64,000 nucleotides of DNA from Glandiceps talaboti (taxonomy: Eukaryota > Hemichordata > Enteropneusta > Spengelidae). The position numbers and the translations under genes were made by a program. Location of the stretch: the NCBI RefSeq assembly GCF_964340395.1, contig NC_135557.1, forward strand, positions 19,973,725-20,037,724, written 5' to 3'. This document shows positions 1-11,064 of the stretch, piece after piece. Below the pieces are notes generated by a model. It had not been told where the DNA came from, made no database searches, and was given only the letters and a program-made list of their open reading frames with translations. Each line of letters begins with the position of its first letter. The stretch's first letter is position 1.

Positions 1-110
1 TTCCTGTCTCATTTAACATAGATGTTGACGATCTATTAACAGAGCTTTGCTGCTCACGACTTTCACTCATTCCTCCATCCATTCTTTCACTGCAATTTAC
101 TTTAATTGCC

Positions 111-417
111 ATGGCAACTGAAACACCAGTTCTTTTCAATTGGGAGTCTGACAGTCATTGTCTCATAAAGGAGAAGGACAATATCGGTACATTTCTAAAT
201 CAGGAGTACATGGCAACAGTTATGTCAGAGGAAGATACCCTGACTAAAGCAATCAAAGATATCCTGTGCAGACCTACAGTCTACAGAGCGAAAGCACTGG
301 AATTGAAACAGTCTCTTCGTGCATTTCTGAAAGATAATCCTCACAACAGGATGTTCGTTGAGGAAATTAAGAGACATCTGGACCAGACAAAGAAATTTGA
401 ATACGAGTCAGTTAAAG
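111..417 (+). CDS. Exon 1: N-terminal helical region, function unknown
   Basis: Starts at an ATG in a good Kozak context (GCCATGG) and runs 102 codons plus one base to the donor AAAG|GTATTA, giving a phase-1 intron. The peptide is charged and predicted helical, with stretches such as EEDTLTKAIKDIL, LKQSLRAFLKDN and FVEEIKRHLDQTKKFEYE. I recognise no named domain; a small helical interaction module is possible. The same frame stays open upstream to the window edge (positions 3-110), so the true start may lie outside the window. Confidence 0.6.
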
Positions 418-1146
418 GTATTAATTTTTTTAATTGGAGCTTACATAGACTTTAAAAAATGAATTGGCTAATCTGATTAAGTGTCATTTTTTAAGGTACG
501 AAACCATTTAATGACGGTCTTGTACATTCGACATGTGAACTTTCTAATACAGGAATTCGTTTATTACTTGTATAAATTGGATTTTGGTTTGGTAGTGAAA
601 CTGAAAAGAATTTAAGGACAATTTTTTACCGTGAGGTTTATGCTGCAAACACTAAAGTACAGGCTGTGTCACCAAGGAGTTTAAAGTAAACACCCTTGAC
701 CTCCTTTATTAATAAAGATTTAATTTATATGCATGTAAAATTGGAATGGGAATCATGTGAGCTTATATCTTTGTAATAAAGAACCTCCCCAATCACAACT
801 ATCAACGTTAACAGGCATGGAAACCTTTACATCAACACAAAAGCCCCCTATTGTTTCCGAGTCTAAAGTGAGCGATGAATAATTCAATGCATGTTTCCCG
901 TATTAGCTGTATTTCTTGTGTATATTGTCATTTACCTTTGATTATGTAATTGTGTGAGTTGATAGTAAAAAGTGACCAACTCTAATATTGATATAATTGT
1001 TACTTTTTAATTTAGGTGATGGGAACTGACAAGCACATGACAATTATTGTTTGATGTCATTGGTAATAAACAGTCTTGTATTTGTATATATATTAATTAT
1101 TTATCTAATTATTTATTTATTTGTTTATTTATTATCTATTCAGCAG
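418..1146 (+). other. Intron 1
   Basis: Begins GTATTA and ends ATTCAGCAG. It is AT-rich, with a TTTATTTAT-like tract before the acceptor. No repeat or coding element recognised. Confidence 0.55.
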
Positions 1147-1242
1147 GTAGTAGTGACGACCATAACAAATCCCAGTCAATAACACAGAGTACTGAAGATG
1201 AAAAAAACAATGAGACAAGAACTAAGCAGGGTCGTTTTTCAC
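1147..1242 (+). CDS. Exon 2: polar linker
   Basis: A 96-nt symmetric phase-1 exon between acceptor ATTCAGCAG and donor TTCAC|GTAAGC, both strong. It encodes a hydrophilic Ser/Thr/Asn/Lys-rich segment (begins GSSDDHNKSQSI, ends TRTKQGRFS), probably disordered. No domain. Its phase fits exons 1 and 3 exactly. Confidence 0.55.
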
Positions 1243-1670
1243 GTAAGCAATCCCTACTTTTTAGAATCATAGAAAAAAAATTAATACAAGTGAAATGTCA
1301 TATTATTGCCAGTGCAACTGAATAAATTATAACATCATACTCACTCTTTCTGTGGCCTCAACCTTCTAGAGCAGACACAAGGGGTGCATTTGATTTGCAC
1401 AATCATAATCATGATTTATCGATCACAATCATGATATCACGTTTGACAAGTACCAGTCATAATCATGGTTGGTTATCACAATAATCATGACCCGAACCAT
1501 GATTGACCATTATTTAAAATAACAAAATAAAAATAGAATTTAAAAAGGAAATTAAAAAAAACATTGAGTAATGAGTACTGTTATACAATAATCATAAACG
1601 GTACCTTTTTTACATCAGAAATACTTCAACCTATGACTATGACGGTGGTTTCCCAGTCAATTACAGACAG

Positions 1671-1769
1671 TTAATGAGGTGGTGCAACGTCACTACGTTG
1701 TTTTTAAACATGTAAATGAATGAATTTATCATGCTAATTTAATGTAGTGACGTTGCACCACCTCATTAA
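1671..1769. repeat. Hairpin with perfect 26-bp arms
   Basis: Left arm 1671-1696 and right arm 1744-1769 are exact reverse complements (26 of 26) around a 47-bp AT-rich loop; each arm contains GCAACGTCACTAC or its complement. Size and symmetry suit a very small MITE or palindromic insertion. No target duplication identified. Confidence 0.7.
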
Positions 1770-2197
1770 CATAGCAAGTCAACCTGATTCCACGGTATTT
1801 TCAAACTATGGGGTATCGTTTCGGAAACGCGATTGTAAACGCATTTTAGATCGATGTTGTTGTAAATTATTAATCAGGTAGGTCCAGTGATACGCAAGCG
1901 TGGCATGGGTGGTTATGTTTTGGTTATATTTGGTGTTTTGGCAATCTTTTGGATCGATGAAAAATGATGTAACAGTTTTGGTAATGGCTTGGTTTCCTAA
2001 CTTGTGTTGTATGTATGTAGGGGGGTATGATCGCATGACATCGCTACCGATTTTATAAGAATATCGCCAATCCCTATAATAACGTCACTGTATTAGGACC
2101 GTCATAGACAAGAATAACGCCATTTAGGATAGGGATAACAGTTTACAAGCGAATGTGGCTAACCTAGCCGTAAGTACACGCTTCGATTAGAAACATT

Positions 2198-3066
2198 ATG
2201 GCTTCATACCAGATACCAGCACCGCAACCCATAAACGTGAAAGAGGATGTTTCCACGAATTGGAACACTTTTAAAGCAGCTAGGGACTACTATACCACTG
2301 CCACTGATGAGTTGAAATAAAAATCCAAAGAAGTTCAAGCTTGAGCCCTGTGTAGTGTAATGGGTATGGACTGCATCAAAGTCATGAAAATTAAAGCCCT
2401 GTGTAGTGTAATGGGAATGGACTGCATCAAAGTCATGAAAATTAAAGCCCCACTACTTTGTCCGATGATGATAAGAAATACCCAGATAAGATTTTGAAAG
2501 CACTAAGTGACCGTTTTGTGCCTCGAAAGCATCTACTATTTGAAAGGGTTAAATTTGGTTCTGCTAACCAAACTGACCACAAAACTATTGACCAATATGT
2601 AGTGAGACTGCGCCAACTAGCAGAGTCTTGTGAGTTTGACACTCTGAATAACAGTTTGATATGAGATAGACTAGTTATGGGCACTCACGATTCAGCTACT
2701 AGAGACAGGTTGCTAAGGGAACGCCCAGTCCCTGACCTGAGTAGATGTATTGAAGCACTGGGAGTAAATGAACAGACAAGAGTACACAAGGAGCAGATGA
2801 AAGAATGTACAGAAATACAAGATACTGTACATGGTGTACATAAGCAGAGTCGTCAAGGCAACACCCAAAGCAAGGGAAAGCAAGTCAAAAATGACAGATC
2901 AGCAAACTACAGGAAACAAAACACAAGCAGTGTTTGCAAGTATTGTGGTTCAGATCATGCTAGAGATAAAAGCAGATGTCCTGCCTATGGAAAAAACTGT
3001 AACAAGTGTGGCAAACCTAATCACTTTGCAGCTGTATGTCTGGGACATAGAAGAATGTCTAGATAG
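2198..3066 (+). pseudogene. gag-like pseudogene of the Ty3/gypsy element
   Basis: The likely start is ATG at 2198 (MASYQIPAPQ). That frame meets a TAA at about 2318, and the body continues in another frame from about 2458. An in-frame TGA at 2662-2664 and a TAG at 3064-3066 break it further. Two CCHC-like knuckles sit near 2930-3045; the second is CNKCGKPNHFAAVC (C-X2-C-X4-H-X4-C), an RNA-binding nucleocapsid feature. A 51-bp tandem duplication at 2345-2446 falls within it. Confidence 0.75.
2345..2446 (+). repeat. 51-bp direct tandem duplication inside gag
   Basis: Two adjacent copies, starting GCCCTGTGTAGTGTAATGGG at 2345 and 2396, are nearly identical (GGGTATGG versus GGGAATGG). The 51-bp period preserves frame. 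It looks like a recent slippage or unequal exchange event. Confidence 0.75.
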
Positions 3067-3078
3067 GGATCTAAGAAA

Positions 3079-3459
3079 GTGCATCACACTACAACCCAAG
3101 AGAGATATGAAGATGATTCAGAGGATTCTAATGATTCCGTTTTTACTGTTCATTATCTGGGTGCAGTACAACATATGGATGTCAAGTCAGCATTTATGAT
3201 ACCTTTAACATTTCACACGGCATATCCATTTACAGTCTCTGTACAGATTGACCCTGGAGCGACATGTAGTGCCATGTCATACACAGATCTACAGAACATT
3301 TTGCAAATAGGTCGTGTGAAGTTGGATCCGCCGAAAGGCAAAATCAAGCTGTATGATGGTAGAGTGATTACTCCATTGGGTACATACACGTTGAATGTTA
3401 GTCATAGCAACGGTTATAAACATCGCACAACATTTGACATTCCAAGGCAAGCACCATGA
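3079..3459 (+). pseudogene. Retropepsin-like protease region (Ty3/gypsy)
   Basis: Same frame as the knuckle region, separated by a stop. It contains QIDPGATCSAMS, matching the retropepsin active-site loop, with DPGA in place of the usual DTGA/DSGA; this would impair an aspartic protease. Ends at an in-frame TGA (3457-3459). Confidence 0.65.
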
Positions 3460-3498
3460 CCCATTATAGATAGCAACTATTGCATTAGGAATGGATGG

Positions 3499-4508
3499 TT
3501 GTCACTTCAGCTTAGCAAGTCAGTGAATATGATACAAGGAGAGGAATACAAGCCTGTATCATTTGAACATATTATCCGTGAATATAAAGATGTATTCACA
3601 GGACAGGGATGTTTACCTGGTGAATATCACATCCAGATAGATTCTACTGTTCAGCCAGTTCAGCATGCTCCGCGTCGAGTACCAGTGCCTTTGAAGGAGA
3701 AGCTAAAGACTAAAATTGACGAAATGGAGAAACAAGGCATCATAGCCAAGGTAACAGAACCAACCGACTGGATCAGCAGCCTTGTAGCAGTACAGAAACC
3801 AAATAAGCTAAGAGTATGTTTGGATCCAAGAGACTTGAATAGAGCGATCAAGAGACCAAAATACCAATTGCCTACAGTGGACGAACTGTTACCCAAACTG
3901 GCAAATTCCAAATATTTACAGTATTGGATGCCAAAGATGGTTTCTTTCAGATAAAGTTAGATGAAGAGAGCTCTCACCTGACTACGTTTTGGACGCCATA
4001 TGGTCGTTATCATTACCTAAGAATGCCACAAGGCATCAGCAGTGCTCCTGAGGAGTACCAGCGTCGTCAAAATGAGGTATTAGCTGGATTAAATGGCGTA
4101 GAAGCTATAGTTGATGACATTCTATGCTATGGTTGTGGAAACACAATGGAAGAAGCAGTCAGAGATCATGACAAAAATCTGACGAAATTTCTAGACCGAA
4201 CACGAAAGACTAATCTAAAGCTGAATAAAAAGAAATTCAGACTCAGGAAAAAGGGAGTCTCCTTTATGGGTCTGCTGTTCACTAGTGAAGGATTGAAGCC
4301 AGATCCTATGAAGGTGTCTCCAATTATCAATATGCCACCACCAAGCGATAAGAAGGCAGTACAGCGCCTGCTTGGATGTATTGACTACTTATCTAGGTTC
4401 ATGCCCAAACTCTCTGAAGTTTGTGAACCTCTGTGTACGATAATGGAGAAGAATATAGAGTTTGTATGGGAAAGCCAGCAAGCAGAAGCCTTTGCCACCA
4501 TACAATAG
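3499..4508 (+). pseudogene. Reverse transcriptase region (Ty3/gypsy pol)
   Basis: Palm and finger motifs are clear: WISSLVAVQKPNKLRVCLDP, then LDPRDLN, then FGSP-region equivalents (RMPQGISSAPEEYQRR). The catalytic box IVDDIL lies at 4107-4124 (VDD at 4110-4118), followed by the thumb-like FMGLLFTSEGLKPDP. A frameshift around 3915-3925 separates fingers from palm, and a TAG at 4506-4508 truncates the connection to RNase H. Confidence 0.85.
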
Positions 4509-4960
4509 CTTATCACCACAGCACAACTACTCAAGTACTATGACGTACAAAGTGAAGTTACGATTCAGTGTGACGCCTCAGAGTCGGGACTAGGTGCTAC
4601 ATTACTACAGTGTGGACAACCAGAAGCATTCGCCTCCCGATCACTCTCAGCAACAGAACGCAGATACGCGCAGATAGAAAAGGAATGTTTGGCTAAAGTA
4701 TTCGCATGCTGTAGGTTTGACCAGTATTTACATGGTAAAGAATCTATATCAGATGAATCAGACCACAAACCCTTGGTCCCAATTTTCACCAAACCAATGC
4801 ACTCTTCGCCTAAACGGCTTCAGAGAATGCTGCTTCGATTGCAGAAATATAACCTACATGTTGAGTACTTACCAGGATCTAAGATGTTCATTGCAGACAT
4901 GTTGAGCAGAGCTTATGAGCCCAGTACATATGCAGCCATCAAGGAGGAAAGCACACCAGA
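4509..4960 (+). pseudogene. RNase H region (Ty3/gypsy pol)
   Basis: Read in the same frame as the palm after the TAG. Motifs VTIQCDASESGLGATLLQ, then SRSLSATERRYAQIEKECLA, then DHKPLVPIF match the Asp/Glu/Asp catalytic set of retroelement RNase H. The open frame runs on into integrase. Confidence 0.8.
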
Positions 4961-6077
4961 TTACCAGATATTCCAGCTTTCTAGAGAGAATCAATTGTTT
5001 CAAGAAATTGCTGAGATCAATCAGGTAGAATATATGCGTTTATCTGAAGGCACACATCAGCAAGTAAAGTTGTGCACCAATGCAGATGCACAATTGCAAA
5101 CTTTAATGAGTACAGTTATGATAGGATGGCCAGACTCGAGAGATAGCGTTCCAGTTTGCATCCTAGAGTATTGGAATTTCAGAGATGAAGTCACTGTACA
5201 AGATGGTGTTTTGTACAAGGGGATGAAGGTGATTATTCAAGTTAGTATGCGATCACAGATGGATGCGAGAGCGCATTCTAGCCACTTAGGCCCGGATGCT
5301 TGTGTGAGGAGAGCTTGTGACGTTCTTTTTTGGCCAGGTATGGTAGCAGAAATTAGGGACAAAGTACAGTCATGTGGAATTTGTAATGACTTCCTAGCCA
5401 AACAAAAGGAACCATTAATGACACATAAAATTCCCAGCACTCCATGGTCGAAAGTCGGTCCAGATCTCTTCACATTATATGGAGAAAATTATCTAGTCAC
5501 CGTTGACTACTACAGTGGTTATTTTGAGTTAGACTTACTTAATGACACTTTGTCTACTACTATAATCAACACTACTAGGATTCATTTCGCAAGACATGGA
5601 ATAGCGGATATGGTAACAGACAATGGTCCGCAATACATCAGCGATGAATTTTCCACTTTTTCTAACGAATGGGAGTTTAAACACACAACTACTTCGCCAT
5701 ATTACACCCAAAGTAATGGCAAGGTAGAGTCAGCAGTGAATATTGCTAAGAAGCTTGTTAAGAAAGCTAAACGTGATAGTAAGTGCATACAATTAGCCTT
5801 GCTTGAATGGAGAAATACACCTGATATATATGGTTCAAGTCCAGTTCAAAAAGTAATGTCCAGAAGGACAAGAACCACTATACCAACATCTGAACCATTA
5901 CTAAAACCACAAATTGTTGATTGTGTTTATGACAACATCATAACCAAACGTCAGAAAACCAAAGCAGCATATGAAAAACATGCTAAGCCACTTCCAGCAT
6001 TGGAGATAGGGGATTCGGTGAGATTACAGCCGACATATAGAGACATAGAGAACCATGGGAGAAAGGAATGTGTGTAG
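4961..6077 (+). pseudogene. Integrase region (Ty3/gypsy pol)
   Basis: A zinc-binding HHCC module (HSSHLGP ... SCGICNDF, about 5271-5390) precedes an rve-type core with the D,D,E triad: GPDLF (Asp near 5463), TDNGPQY (Asp near 5619) and NGKVESAV (Glu near 5727). The order and spacing are those of Ty3/gypsy integrases. The core frame itself is open; it ends at a TAG near 6077 by frameshift. Confidence 0.85.
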
Positions 6078-6445
6078 CAAAGGTTGGCACGCGTTCATAC
6101 TTGATAGAGTCAGAACAAGGTAAACTGTATCGAAGAAATAGGAAATATCTACGACCAGATCATAGTTATGTCAAACCACATACATCACAAATAACACCCG
6201 GTAAGTTTGAGAAAACAACAATATCTCATCCTGTAAAGTCAGAAATGGAAAACACTGTGAAACAGTCTTCCGCAACAGCGCCCTCATCTGGACAAAAGGA
6301 TATGTCAACCAGCATCACAACTAAATCTAAAGACAATATCATTGACTCTGAGCCATTGGTTTCTACACCAGTAACAAAAGTAGTAAACACAAGGTGTTGG
6401 AGGCAAAGTGTTGCACCCCACAAGTATAAAGACTTTACTGTCTAA
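6068..6445 (+). pseudogene. C-terminal pol tail (Ty3/gypsy)
   Basis: Continues the integrase C-terminal domain in a shifted frame (VAKVGTRSYLIESEQGKLYR), followed by a low-complexity Ser/Thr/Lys tail. This matches the GPF/Y-type end of gypsy integrases followed by a disordered tail. The overlap with the previous frame marks the frameshift. Confidence 0.65.
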
Positions 6446-6648
6446 ATTTAAGTTTAAACTTAGTTATAGTTTGTGTTCAACTATATAAATGTACAGTTAT
6501 GCATGCAACTGTCAATTGCAAGTACGGACCATATAAAGATATAAGATTCACGGAACAATTAACAATTAATGACAGTACAGTAGTGAGTTCATATCATATG
6601 CTTTGATGGACACGTTACAGTAGTCTACTGTTTCGCCTGAGGTTTGAT

Positions 6649-6757
6649 ATTGCCAAAGACAATGTAATAACCGTTACTCTGATTTGACATAATTGCCAAA
6701 GACAATGCAATAACCGTTACTCTGATTTGACATAATTGCCAAAGACAATGCAATAAC
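6649..6757 (+). repeat. 43-bp tandem repeat, about 2.5 copies
   Basis: TGCCAAAGACAATG recurs at 6651, 6694 and 6737 with the same spacer (TAACCGTTACTCTGATTTG). It lies in the untranslated tail of the Ty3/gypsy element, before the purine tract. Confidence 0.75.
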
Positions 6758-7042
6758 AAAACACTGTATAATGTCAAAGTCAGATGTTTACAAAGACAAA
6801 TCTTGGAAAAAGGGAGAGTTTAGTATATATGGGTTAATGGGTGAAGTCACAGTTATAGGTCAAAGGTCATGTGTAATGTTGTTGATGACGTCAGGTCACC
6901 TTATAATAAAGTTGGCGTACTTTGTGTAAGTCTGATGTGTCTTCTCAGTGATAGTTATATCATTTATTAACTATAGACTGATCGCAGGCCATAACAATGA
7001 TCGTCCGCTCACTTCACACCTGTCAGTTTCACGCACATACAT

Positions 7043-7145
7043 TGTTAGTCTCTCACAGTCCTCGAAGCTTTCCATAAATAGTTAAAACGTGTTTTGTATG
7101 TATCTACTGCATAATTGTACTCATATACTAGTGTCCCAGTATCCA
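7043..7145 (+). repeat. Left TIR of the 4.1-kb element
   Basis: Reverse complement of 11065-11179 with scattered mismatches and one indel of about a dozen bases. The best-conserved stretch is TACTAGTGTCCCAGTATCC here against TACTAGTATCCCAGTATCC in the other arm. Confidence 0.7.
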
Positions 7146-7149
7146 CTTA

Positions 7150-7275
7150 CAAAATGATCTATAGGACACAAAGTTGCCCTATAGGATCATATAGGGCAAA
7201 ACATACCCTGTTGAACAATCCTATAGAGATTTTTGCCCTATAGGATCCTATAGGGCAAAATTTGCCCTCTTAACC
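7150..7275. repeat. CCTATAGG-type palindromic repeats
   Basis: Successive blocks such as TTGCCCTATAGGATCATA and GCCCTATAGGATCCTATAGGG form short hairpins. They relate in sequence to the larger satellites downstream. Confidence 0.6.
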
Positions 7276-7389
7276 GTCCCGATTGGCATTTTTGTTGTCC
7301 TATAGGAAAAAAATTTGACTTGTTGAGCAACCCTTCAAGGCATTTTTTCTGCCCTATAAATATACACACCTATTGTGCCGTGTTGAACA

Positions 7390-7762
7390 CCACCAATTTC
7401 CTACAGGACTGTCTGTATGATTGTAATCATTTCAGTCCCAAAGGATTATCAATATTTCCTACAGGACTGTCCTGTAGAAATATCAATATTTCATACAGGA
7501 CTGTCCTGTAGGATGATCAATACTTCATACAGGACAGTCCTGTAGGATTGCCAACATTTCGTACAGGACTGTCCTGTAGGATTATCAATATTTACTACAG
7601 GACTGTCCTGTAGTATTATCAATATTTCCTACAGGACTGTCCTGTAGGATTATCAATATTTCCTACAGGACCGTCCTTTAGGATTACCAACATTTCCTGT
7701 AGGACTGTCCTGTAGAATTGCCAACATTTCCTACAGGACTGTCCTGTAGGATTGCCAGCATG
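7390..7762. repeat. 34-bp palindromic satellite, about 10 copies
   Basis: The unit is a palindromic core CTACAGGACTGTCCTGTAG plus an AT-rich spacer (GATTATCAATATTTC); cores recur every 34 bp (for example 7461, 7495, 7529). Each unit can fold into a hairpin. Not a CRISPR: no unique spacers and no cas genes. Confidence 0.85.
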
Positions 7763-7899
7763 GATAATATGAAAGAAACAAAATAATAGACAAAAATATA
7801 TATGTTCAAAATTGAATCAATGACTGTTGTAAAGTTCACAATGCCTTGAAGTTTTGAAATGATTGTGAACGAGGCTATGAGGTACCAGCCAATCAAATC

Positions 7900-8560
7900 C
7901 ATGGGTGCGATCTCCCTAGCACTTCAAATGTTGGAATGAAATGGAAGAGGATGGCCATGATTCACAAAGGCAAAGAAAATCGTCTTCGACAACTGATCAG
8001 CTGAAGGGAAGCAAGCCAAACGCCTAGCAAACCTGCAAAGGTGTATGGCAGCTTCAAAAAGGATGAAGGAACAGGCCTACTTTAAAAGGTACTAGTAACT
8101 TTTTTCATCTGTAAGTGTATAAAAACAAAACTGCACAATACAATTTCCCAACAGGAGCAAGTAGTAAAAAGACACAGGACAGTTGGCATTTCTATAGGTA
8201 AAAGCATGTAACTGTTTATTAGAAACAAAAGATGCACTGTGTACCTCTCCCTTCACATTCATGACAAACATTTCTTTTGTTAAATTGATTGCTCTTGGTT
8301 CTTTCTTCGCAGTGACTTTCAGGAACCAATGGATACTGATTGAATCTGATTCTGATTCTTATGTAAACTGCTAAAGTGATGATGTAAACTGCCAAAGTGA
8401 TGATGCTAATGGTGAACACAATGGCTTTAGCTCAGATATGGTGACTGAAAGTCTTGAAATAATGTCAAACTCTGAAACTCGAGCAACCTTTGAAAGCCAA
8501 ACTCAACCTGCCAGAGCTCTTTCACATGTAGGTCATTTTTTAGATTTGATTTGAAGAACC
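7900..8560 (+). other. Possible degenerate coding remnants inside the TIR element
   Basis: Short open stretches with protein-like composition occur near 7985-8090 (AKRLANLQRCMAASKRMKEQ) and 8340-8520 (Ser/Asp/Glu-rich), with stops between them. They could be relics of a transposase or a captured exon. I recognise no family. Confidence 0.2.
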
Positions 8561-9419
8561 CAGAGATTAAGGGACATATATTTTTTTGTCTTCTAATCAA
8601 GGGTTATATACAGGTACTAATGAACAACTCAGGTGTGTTGGTACTGTAATTTCACTACAGACATGTCTAAAGTCTTTTAGATATTTTGGAAAAAAAGCAA
8701 TAAAGTTGCTTCTTGCTTTCATTTAATTTTCTTCTGTGTGATTTACTGGCTGCAAAAGTATGTGCCTGTGTGTGTTGTATTTACGTATGTACGTACGTAC
8801 GTACATACGTATATGCATATGCATATCCCCTGAAACATGTAAGTGAACAAACTTTGTGAGTTTGTGAAACTGACATTTTTTGAAATATGTTTCAGTGGGA
8901 ACAAACATTCAAAACAAATATGGTCAGTCCTGATATACATTTGTGGGTCAAATAAATTTCCCCAATGTGTATAAACATGTTTTAAGTGTCAAAATTAATA
9001 TGGTTTAAAACATGTTTAAAACTAGTTTCAAATAAGTAAACTAAGGACTTCTGTACATGTTTAAAACACAAATGAAACACTCAAAACTGATCTGACTTGT
9101 TTTGAACTAGTGTAGAACACTTTTTAACTAGTAGAATGTTGGTAAGGAATTCCCCTTTGTAGTGTGTCATTGATAACTGTCAGAAGTCTGTTTATAGTCT
9201 TTCAGCAGTCTGTCACAATGCTGTCAGAAGTCTGTTGGTAGTTTTTCAGGTCTGTTAGTGGTCTCTCAGATGTCTGCAGATAGTCTTTCATAATTCTGTT
9301 ATAAAGCAGTTGAATGCCTGCCAGCTATTTATCTGTGAGCTATTGAGAGTTGTTCTCTGCAGCTCAACACTAATTAAGTATGCACAAAGACATACTTCCG
9401 ACAGCTAACACGAACCTAG

Positions 9420-9513
9420 GTATGTATGTATGTATGTATGTATGTATGTATGTATGTATGTATGTATGTATGTATTTGTGTATGTATGTATGTATGTACG
9501 TATGCATGTATGT
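9420..9513. repeat. (TATG)n microsatellite
   Basis: Near-perfect TATG repeat, degenerating at the right end. Any peptide read through it is an artefact. Confidence 0.95.
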
Positions 9514-9754
9514 ACAATGTAGAATACAATGCTATCAATTACCAAATATAGCATTGTCCTTTCAATAGGATTGTCCTCTAGAACGTAGACGGCTGACCTA
9601 TTTGGCGCCAATAAGATTGCCATATAGGACCTACAGGGCTGTTGAATGAATGAACAAATGAATGAATGAATGAATGAATTAATTAATTATTAACATTTAT
9701 TTCACCAGATAACAAAAATAAGCTACACTTTAAAAGAAACATATGATAATATGT

Positions 9755-10878
9755 CAATATGTCAATAGGATTGTCCTGTAGGACCTACAGGGCTGACCTA
9801 TTGGATGTCAGTAGGATTGTCCTGTAGGACCTACAGGGCTGTCCTACTCGACATCAATAGGACAGCCATATTGGACACAAATAGGGTTGTCCTACAGGGG
9901 TCGTATCCAAAACCCTCATAGGACGCCCTATAGGGCTGCCTTGTAAATTGTCCTTATATAGGATTGTCCTGTAGGACCTAAAGGGCTGTCCTATTGGATA
10001 TCAATAGGATTGTCCTGTAGGACCTAAAGGGCTGTCCTATTGGATATCAATAGGATTGTCCTGTAGGACCTACAGGGCTGACCTATTGGGTGTCAATAGG
10101 ATTGCCGTGTAGGACCTACAGGGCTGTCCTATTGGATGTCAATAGGATTGTCCTGTCGGACCTACAGGGCTGTCCTATTGGATGTCAATAGGATTGTCCT
10201 GTAGGACCTACAGGGCTGTCCTATTGGATGTCAATAAGATTTTCCTGTAGGACCTACAGGGCTGTCCTTTTGGATATCAAGTCTGTCCTATTGGAAGTCG
10301 ATAGGATTGCCCTGATTGCCCTGTAGGACCTACAGGGCTGACCTATTGGATGTCAATAGGATTGCCCTGTAGGTCCTACATTGGACACCAATAGGTTTGT
10401 CCTACAGGGGTCGTGTCCAAAACCATTATAGGACGCCCTATAGGGCTGCCCTTGTAAATTGTCCTATAGAATTATACTGTAGGACCTACAGGTCTCTCCT
10501 GTTGGACGTCAATAAGATTGTCCTGTAGGACCTACATGGCTGTCCTATTGGATGTCAATAGGATTGTCCTGTAGGACCTACAGGGCTGTCCTACTCGACG
10601 TCAATAGGACAGCCTTATTGGACACCAATAGGTTTGTCCTACAGGGGTCGTGTCCAAAACCCTCATAGGACGCCCTATAGGGCTGCCCTTGTAAATTGTC
10701 CTACAGAATTGTCCTGTAGGACCTACAGGGCTCTCCTATTGGATGTCAATAAGATTGTCCTGTAGGACCTACAGGGCTGTCCTACTGGACATCAATAGGA
10801 TTGCCCTATTGGACACCAATAGGGTTGTCCTATATGGGTCGTGTCCAAAATCCTCATAGGACACACTATAGTGCTGCC
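9755..10878. repeat. 46-bp palindromic satellite with higher-order units
   Basis: About 20 units built on CCTGTAGGACCTACAGG (a 17-nt palindrome) with flanks CAATAGGATTGT and GGCTGTCCTATTGGA. A longer higher-order unit containing GGGGTCGTGTCCAAAA and CGCCCTATAGGGCTGCC recurs near 9890, 10400, 10640 and 10830. It shares GGACTGTCCTGTAGG-type words with the 34-bp array, so both blocks belong to one element. Confidence 0.85.
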
Positions 10879-10879
10879 C

Positions 10880-11025
10880 TTTTGTTAACATGTTAGGCGA
10901 AGCCCAAGGACTGTTAACACTTGTTCAAATTTACCCTAATAATGACTTGGTTGATTGGTCTTTTGAAATCCCGCCCAATTTACTAAATATGAAGCCTATT
11001 GGCTTCACCTAACACGTCGACAAAA
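10880..11025. mobile_element. Small nested MITE, about 146 bp
   Basis: Ends TTTTGTTAACATGTTAGGCG and CACCTAACACGTCGACAAAA are imperfect inverted repeats of about 26 bp. It sits inside the last palindromic unit of the satellite array, which suggests a later insertion. Target duplication uncertain (GCCCT possible). Confidence 0.55.
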
Positions 11026-11064
11026 GGTTAGCCCTATATGATCGATACATACAGCGTACAGTAC

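Larger units (their letters stand above)
2198..6820 (+). mobile_element. Decayed Ty3/gypsy-type LTR retrotransposon
   Basis: Domain order is gag with zinc knuckles, retropepsin, reverse transcriptase, RNase H, integrase, then a basic tail, the Ty3/gypsy order. A purine tract (AAAAAGGGAGAG, about 6807-6818) resembles a polypurine tract before a 3' LTR. I could not find a matching pair of LTRs or a primer site, so the 5' end may be lost and both outer limits are approximate. Several in-frame stops and frameshifts make it non-functional. It lies in the host gene's intron in the same orientation. Confidence 0.8.

Noticed and set aside
2040-6990. LTR pair for the Ty3/gypsy element
   Set aside because: I compared 2000-2197 with 6821-7000 and saw no convincing direct repeat, so no LTR is annotated.
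7390-10878. Possible CRISPR-like array (short palindromic repeats at regular spacing)
   Set aside because: The spacers are themselves repeated, the units are tandem satellites inside a TIR element, and the window is eukaryotic with no cas genes.
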